45,000 bases of DNA from Nemertoderma westbladi. Lineage: Eukaryota > Xenacoelomorpha > Nemertodermatida > Nemertodermatidae. Both the position numbers and the translations under genes were made by a program. The stretch covers positions 1 to 45,000 of the forward strand of contig JAUCBJ010003667.1 in the NCBI GenBank assembly GCA_032718475.1, in the 5' to 3' direction. The notes beneath the pieces are model-generated. The model saw nothing but the letters and a program-made list of their open reading frames with translations, did not search any database and was not told the origin of the DNA. Each line of letters opens with the position of its first letter. Position 1 is the stretch's first letter. Shown in pieces: positions 41,795 through 45,000 of this stretch.

Positions 41795-42389
41795 GCGTAG
41801 CGTATGCCTCCATTACCGATTACAGATAATACCGGACCGGTACTGTCTGACTGTGTACACTGCAGCACTGGTAGACCTACAGCATTAAAGTTCTGAAGTT
41901 GCTTGCAGTCGCAGTGTCAGAGCAGAGTGTCACAGTGTTACCTACATCAGTACATTGCTGCTGTGCTAGTGCTGGGCCGGTAGCCTTCGCTTACTGGGTA
42001 CGGTACTGACTTAGGCCTACAGCCAGACAGCCTTAGCCTAGCCCCTAGCCTGCTAGCTGCCTAGGCAGCTAGGCCAGGGCCAGCCGCCTCCGCCTATACA
42101 GCTAGGCCTATATGGAATATTGACAAACAGTGCGCCACAGGCGCACAAGGGTTGTGCCCGTTGTGGTTAAACGAAAAGCGCACCAGCCCCAGCCATGACA
42201 TCCAATGCGCGCCAACCATATTCTGTCATTGAAATCTTCATTGATCGAAAGGATACATGCTGACATGACCGAACGTAATCAGCTGATCGAACATAACCGC
42301 AATTATGTTACATTGGATCCTATAACTACGAAATATGTTACATTCGATCTACAAATTACTAAGCCCGAATGTAACATTGCCATTTAAAG
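41795..42389. other. Intergenic DNA with small palindromes
   Basis: No gene recognised. A perfect 20-bp palindrome lies at 42053-42072 (centre cctagg). A 10-bp inverted pair gttacattcg / cgaatgtaac is at 42337-42346 and 42366-42375. Confidence 0.5.
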
Positions 42390-42394
42390 GGTCC

Positions 42395-42535
42395 GACGAA
42401 TCTGTACAAAAAAGTACAAAAAAATACAAAATAGTACAATATAGCAGTATAGTACAAAAGAATACAAAAGAGTACAATAAAGTGCAAAAATAGTAAAAAA
42501 GAGTGCAAAAATAGTACAAAAGAGTACAAACGAGT
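42395..42535. repeat. Minisatellite of agtacaaaa-type units
   Basis: About a dozen degenerate units of roughly 9-13 bp (agtacaaaa, atacaaaag, agtgcaaaa). They create a tyrosine/phenylalanine-rich ORF on the minus strand that is not a gene. Confidence 0.85.
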
Positions 42536-42977
42536 GAGAAACGCTTTGCATAACATGTATCTAAGTGTAGTTCAAATCGTGTAGAGGGGCGCACTCGCGC
42601 ACATGATGTGGAAAATAAAACAAAGCATTGTTTGATTGTGGGGCGAGCCACGCATTGAGAGAGGGGCTGATCCTAGCTGTCTAGCAGTCAGAGAGTATGA
42701 CAATACAATCTTAGGCCTGAGTTTTAATGCAGCTTTTTGTGTTCGAAAAACACAAAAAACGGCTCCAATTGCTCGAAAAATTGCAGTGGGAGATCTCACA
42801 GTCTCACTAAGGTTGCAAATAGACAGATAAAGGCATACTTACATAGCCTAAATAAAGTAGCATACACAGTCTATCCTTCAGTATATGGGCTACCTTAAGA
42901 CTATGACCTAAATTTTGAGTCTCAGGTATAGGCAGATAGGAGTTTATATCTACCCACTGCCCCTATTGAAAAGTTTT
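42536..42977. other. Intergenic DNA, no gene seen
   Basis: Holds one 10-bp-stem hairpin (42734-42743 with 42749-42758, tttttgtgtt / aacacaaaaa). Confidence 0.5.
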
Positions 42978-43262
42978 ACATGTACGCCGAGCACGTTCGG
43001 CGCAGCACTAGAACTTGCGCCGGGAGCTGGCGCAGAAATGTGCTACGCCGGGCAATGAGCCGGAAGGGTCGGCGCAGAGATGTGCTACGCCGGCGTAGCC
43101 GGCGGAGCACTGCCAATGGTAGAGATGCTGCGCTCGGCGCAGCAGGCGTCGAAATATTCCCGGCGTCGACGCTGCAGAAATTGACCCGGCGCCGGAGCAG
43201 GAATCAGCCCAGCACACCCGGCGTACATATTTGCCTGGCGCAGAAATCAGCCGAACCTAGCA
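42978..43262. repeat. GC-rich degenerate array of (g)gcgcagaaat-type units with palindromes
   Basis: Words such as ggcgcagaaatgtgctacgc, cggcgcagagatgtgctacg, ctgcagaaattgacccggcg and tggcgcagaaatcagcc recur every 15-60 bp. A perfect 16-bp palindrome, gctacgccggcgtagc, is at 43084-43099. The plus-strand ORF here is arginine-rich because of GC content and is not supported as a gene. Confidence 0.7.
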
Positions 43263-43710
43263 CCAGGCAGACAGTGAGACTGAGACAACAGACATGCGTT
43301 CATCAGACCAACAGCACAGCAACACAATAACAACTGGCATTGCAGGAGGGAGAAAGGAAACTCACACTGCAGCACTGGCTGACTGCAACTGGTCATTTAT
43401 TTACGTATTTAACCTTACAGCCTTATGCTGTTATGCAGTAGGCAGGTAGGCTATCACAGTTCCAGCTATCAGCTGATCAGTCATTATTGGTATTGCTATT
43501 GGTCATAGTCAGATTATTTATTTTACATAATATTGCTGTATTGTATAAGCTATATTTATATTATATTATATTATTTGGATGGAGACACCGCTGTCATAGA
43601 AGCGTATAAATAAAACTGCACATATAATAAAACAGGCAGACAGAATGAAGTTGAATAGTGAATAAAACAAAACGACTTATACTATGGCACTATTGATAAT
43701 GAAACAATTT
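43263..43710. other. AT-rich intergenic DNA
   Basis: No feature recognised. Confidence 0.4.
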
Positions 43711-44460
43711 ATTACCGACACACATGTGTAACCATTGGAAATTGAGTTCAATGACTCCAAGTGCAAGGTCATGCATGCATCTAGGTTCTAGAAATCCCCA
43801 AGCAACTTTTTACACAATGAATGGACGGACACTTTTATCGGCAACCGAGGAACGTGATTTTGGAATTACATTTACACCAGACTTGTCCTTCACAGCATCA
43901 CAGCTCACTGCACAAAGACTGCAGCCCGCTCCATGCGAGTCGTACATTTAATACGAAGAACTTTTACATATTTGGAAGCTCCGATGTTTACCCTCTGACC
44001 CTGTTATACAAATCCCTTGTTCGGCCTCTCCTTGAATACGACACAGTTGTTTGTTCGCCATTCCTCCGACATGATAAATATTGAACGTCTTGAACAAGTA
44101 CAACACCGTGTGGTCACTCGCCTTGTACAGTTGTACTATCGCTGGCTGAGTTGTCATATGAAAACCGACTACTTGCACTCAAACTACCGACATTAATATA
44201 TTGCCGTGTACTAGCCGACCTTATAACAACATACAAGTTTATCAACGGGATTAACAAAATTGAGCGAAGTAATTTCTTCCAGTTTCGTTCCTAACTCCAC
44301 CAATGCTAACACGCAACAACTTTGCAGACACCGTTGTAAACATTTGGAATCCTTTACCATTACCGGAAAGTGTTGTTAATGCACGTAATACCCTTGGTAC
44401 TCAATGATTGAGCATATTCAAAAAAAGACTAGACTGCGAAATGTCCCTTAAAATGAATAT
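43711..44460 (+). pseudogene. CR1-like LINE, 3' end of the reverse transcriptase ORF, frameshifted
   Basis: Reading across frames: FNDSKCKVMHASR, then LGSRNPQATFYTMNGRTLL, EERDFGITFTPDLSFTASQ, LLYKSLVRPLLEYDTVVCSP, RLEQVQHRVVTRLV, LLALKLPTLIYCRVLADLI, TTYKFINGINKI and finally FGNPLPLPESVVNARNTL. This is the standard C-terminal order of CR1/Jockey-group LINE ORF2 (KCKV.H.G..N....Y.M.G..L....E.DLG; LYK.LVRP.LEY; LE.VQ.R.TR; L.L.TL..RR...DLI..YK; WN.LP..VV.A). At least four frame changes or stops are present, so it is dead. Confidence 0.85.
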
Positions 44461-45000
44461 ATAGTGATACTCCTGTGCCCCAAGTGGCAGTAGCGAAAGC
44501 GAAAACGATTTCTTTATTAAAATCTAGCTACAGTACCTATTTTTTTTTTTTTTTTTAAATATAGTTTTTTATGTTTAATTGTTTTCCTATCTTTTGTAGT
44601 TACTTTACTTTGCGCGTTTTATTTCTACAGTAATATTTTACTTATGCGACATACGGTACTACTGTACAGTACAGTGTACCTGCGGTACCAAATTTATGTT
44701 CCGTATAACTACGTATTGTTGTGTTGTATCCTATAGTGTATTGTAAACTTGTCCTTATTAATATGTTTGCCTTTAGTACTGTATGTTGTTGAAGCCCTTG
44801 AACCTACTGTAAGTATGCTTTGCCGGTTTTTAATTTAATTTTAGTGTAATTTCATTTTTTTTTATAATTATTATGCACCAACTGTACTGTAAGTACTGTA
44901 AATAAACTATAATTTTAAATATTTTACTAATTTTACCTGAATACCATTATCCGTATTTTTAGTACAATAGTACATACGCTTATTAGCGTACTTTGCCAGA
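44461..45000. other. LINE 3' flank and AT-rich DNA
   Basis: A 17-base T run at 44540-44556, then T-rich sequence with scattered agtactgta words. No gene seen. Confidence 0.45.

Noticed and set aside
42349-42651. Tyr/Phe/Cys-rich minus-strand ORFs resembling membrane protein
   Set aside because: They are translation of the agtacaaaa minisatellite.
42980-43330. Arginine-rich 116-codon ORF
   Set aside because: GC-rich palindromic repeat array; no conserved pattern.

Overview
The window is a piece of a metazoan (animal) nuclear genome, almost certainly an invertebrate. It holds the remains of two recognisable host genes with exon-intron structure (an ABCC-type transporter on the + strand and DNA polymerase zeta / REV3 on the - strand). 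These sit in a dense, nested field of transposable elements: two BEL/Pao elements (a superfamily known from animals), a Ty3/Gypsy-like element, CR1-like and other LINE fragments, a hAT-like MITE and satellite DNA. No bacterial operon, rRNA or tRNA gene was recognised. The exact phylum cannot be told from the sequence.

Layout. 1-12559: a minus-strand BEL/Pao LTR element (BEL-1). Its left LTR carries a solo LTR of another family (412-956) with a perfect 5-bp target duplication. Its body keeps gag and protease but has lost reverse transcriptase (RT), most of RNase H and most of integrase. BEL-1 sits inside a LINE whose 3' coding end follows at 12560. 12958-21716: an array of a 73-bp satellite, split by a Ty3/Gypsy-like element (13485-21200, short 117-bp LTRs, target duplication tttcc). 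That element's right LTR is itself split by a 3.4-kb insertion (17757-21150) containing nested inverted repeats and a small cysteine-pair ORF. 21717-22375: another LINE RT fragment. 22809-26682: an ABCC4/MRP4-like ABC transporter in one huge exon, broken by one extra base at NBD1. 27226-31220: an LTR with polypurine tract (same family as the solo LTR) next to a minus-strand gag-like protein that appears to combine a DEDD 3'-5' exonuclease-like domain with three CCHC zinc knuckles, plus a second overlapping ORF. No pol is seen. This is the most unusual object in the window. 31691-36740: a second, RT-less BEL/Pao element (BEL-2) with an extra small ORF before gag. 37100-37900: two families of GC-rich tandem repeats, one a recurrent hairpin. 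38225-41100: REV3 exons or their remnants on the - strand, carrying frameshifts. 41277-41786: a hAT-like MITE. 42390-43262: minisatellite and GC-rich palindromic repeats. 43711-44460: a CR1-like LINE 3' end.

How it works together. The nesting gives a relative order of events: the solo LTR inserted after BEL-1, BEL-1 after the LINE, the Gypsy element after the satellite, and the 3.4-kb insertion after the Gypsy element. Nearly every long ORF, host genes included, carries one or a few small frame lesions. Either the region is decaying or the assembly carries residual indels; raw-read checking would settle which. Coding assignments rest on motif recognition by eye; no search was run.
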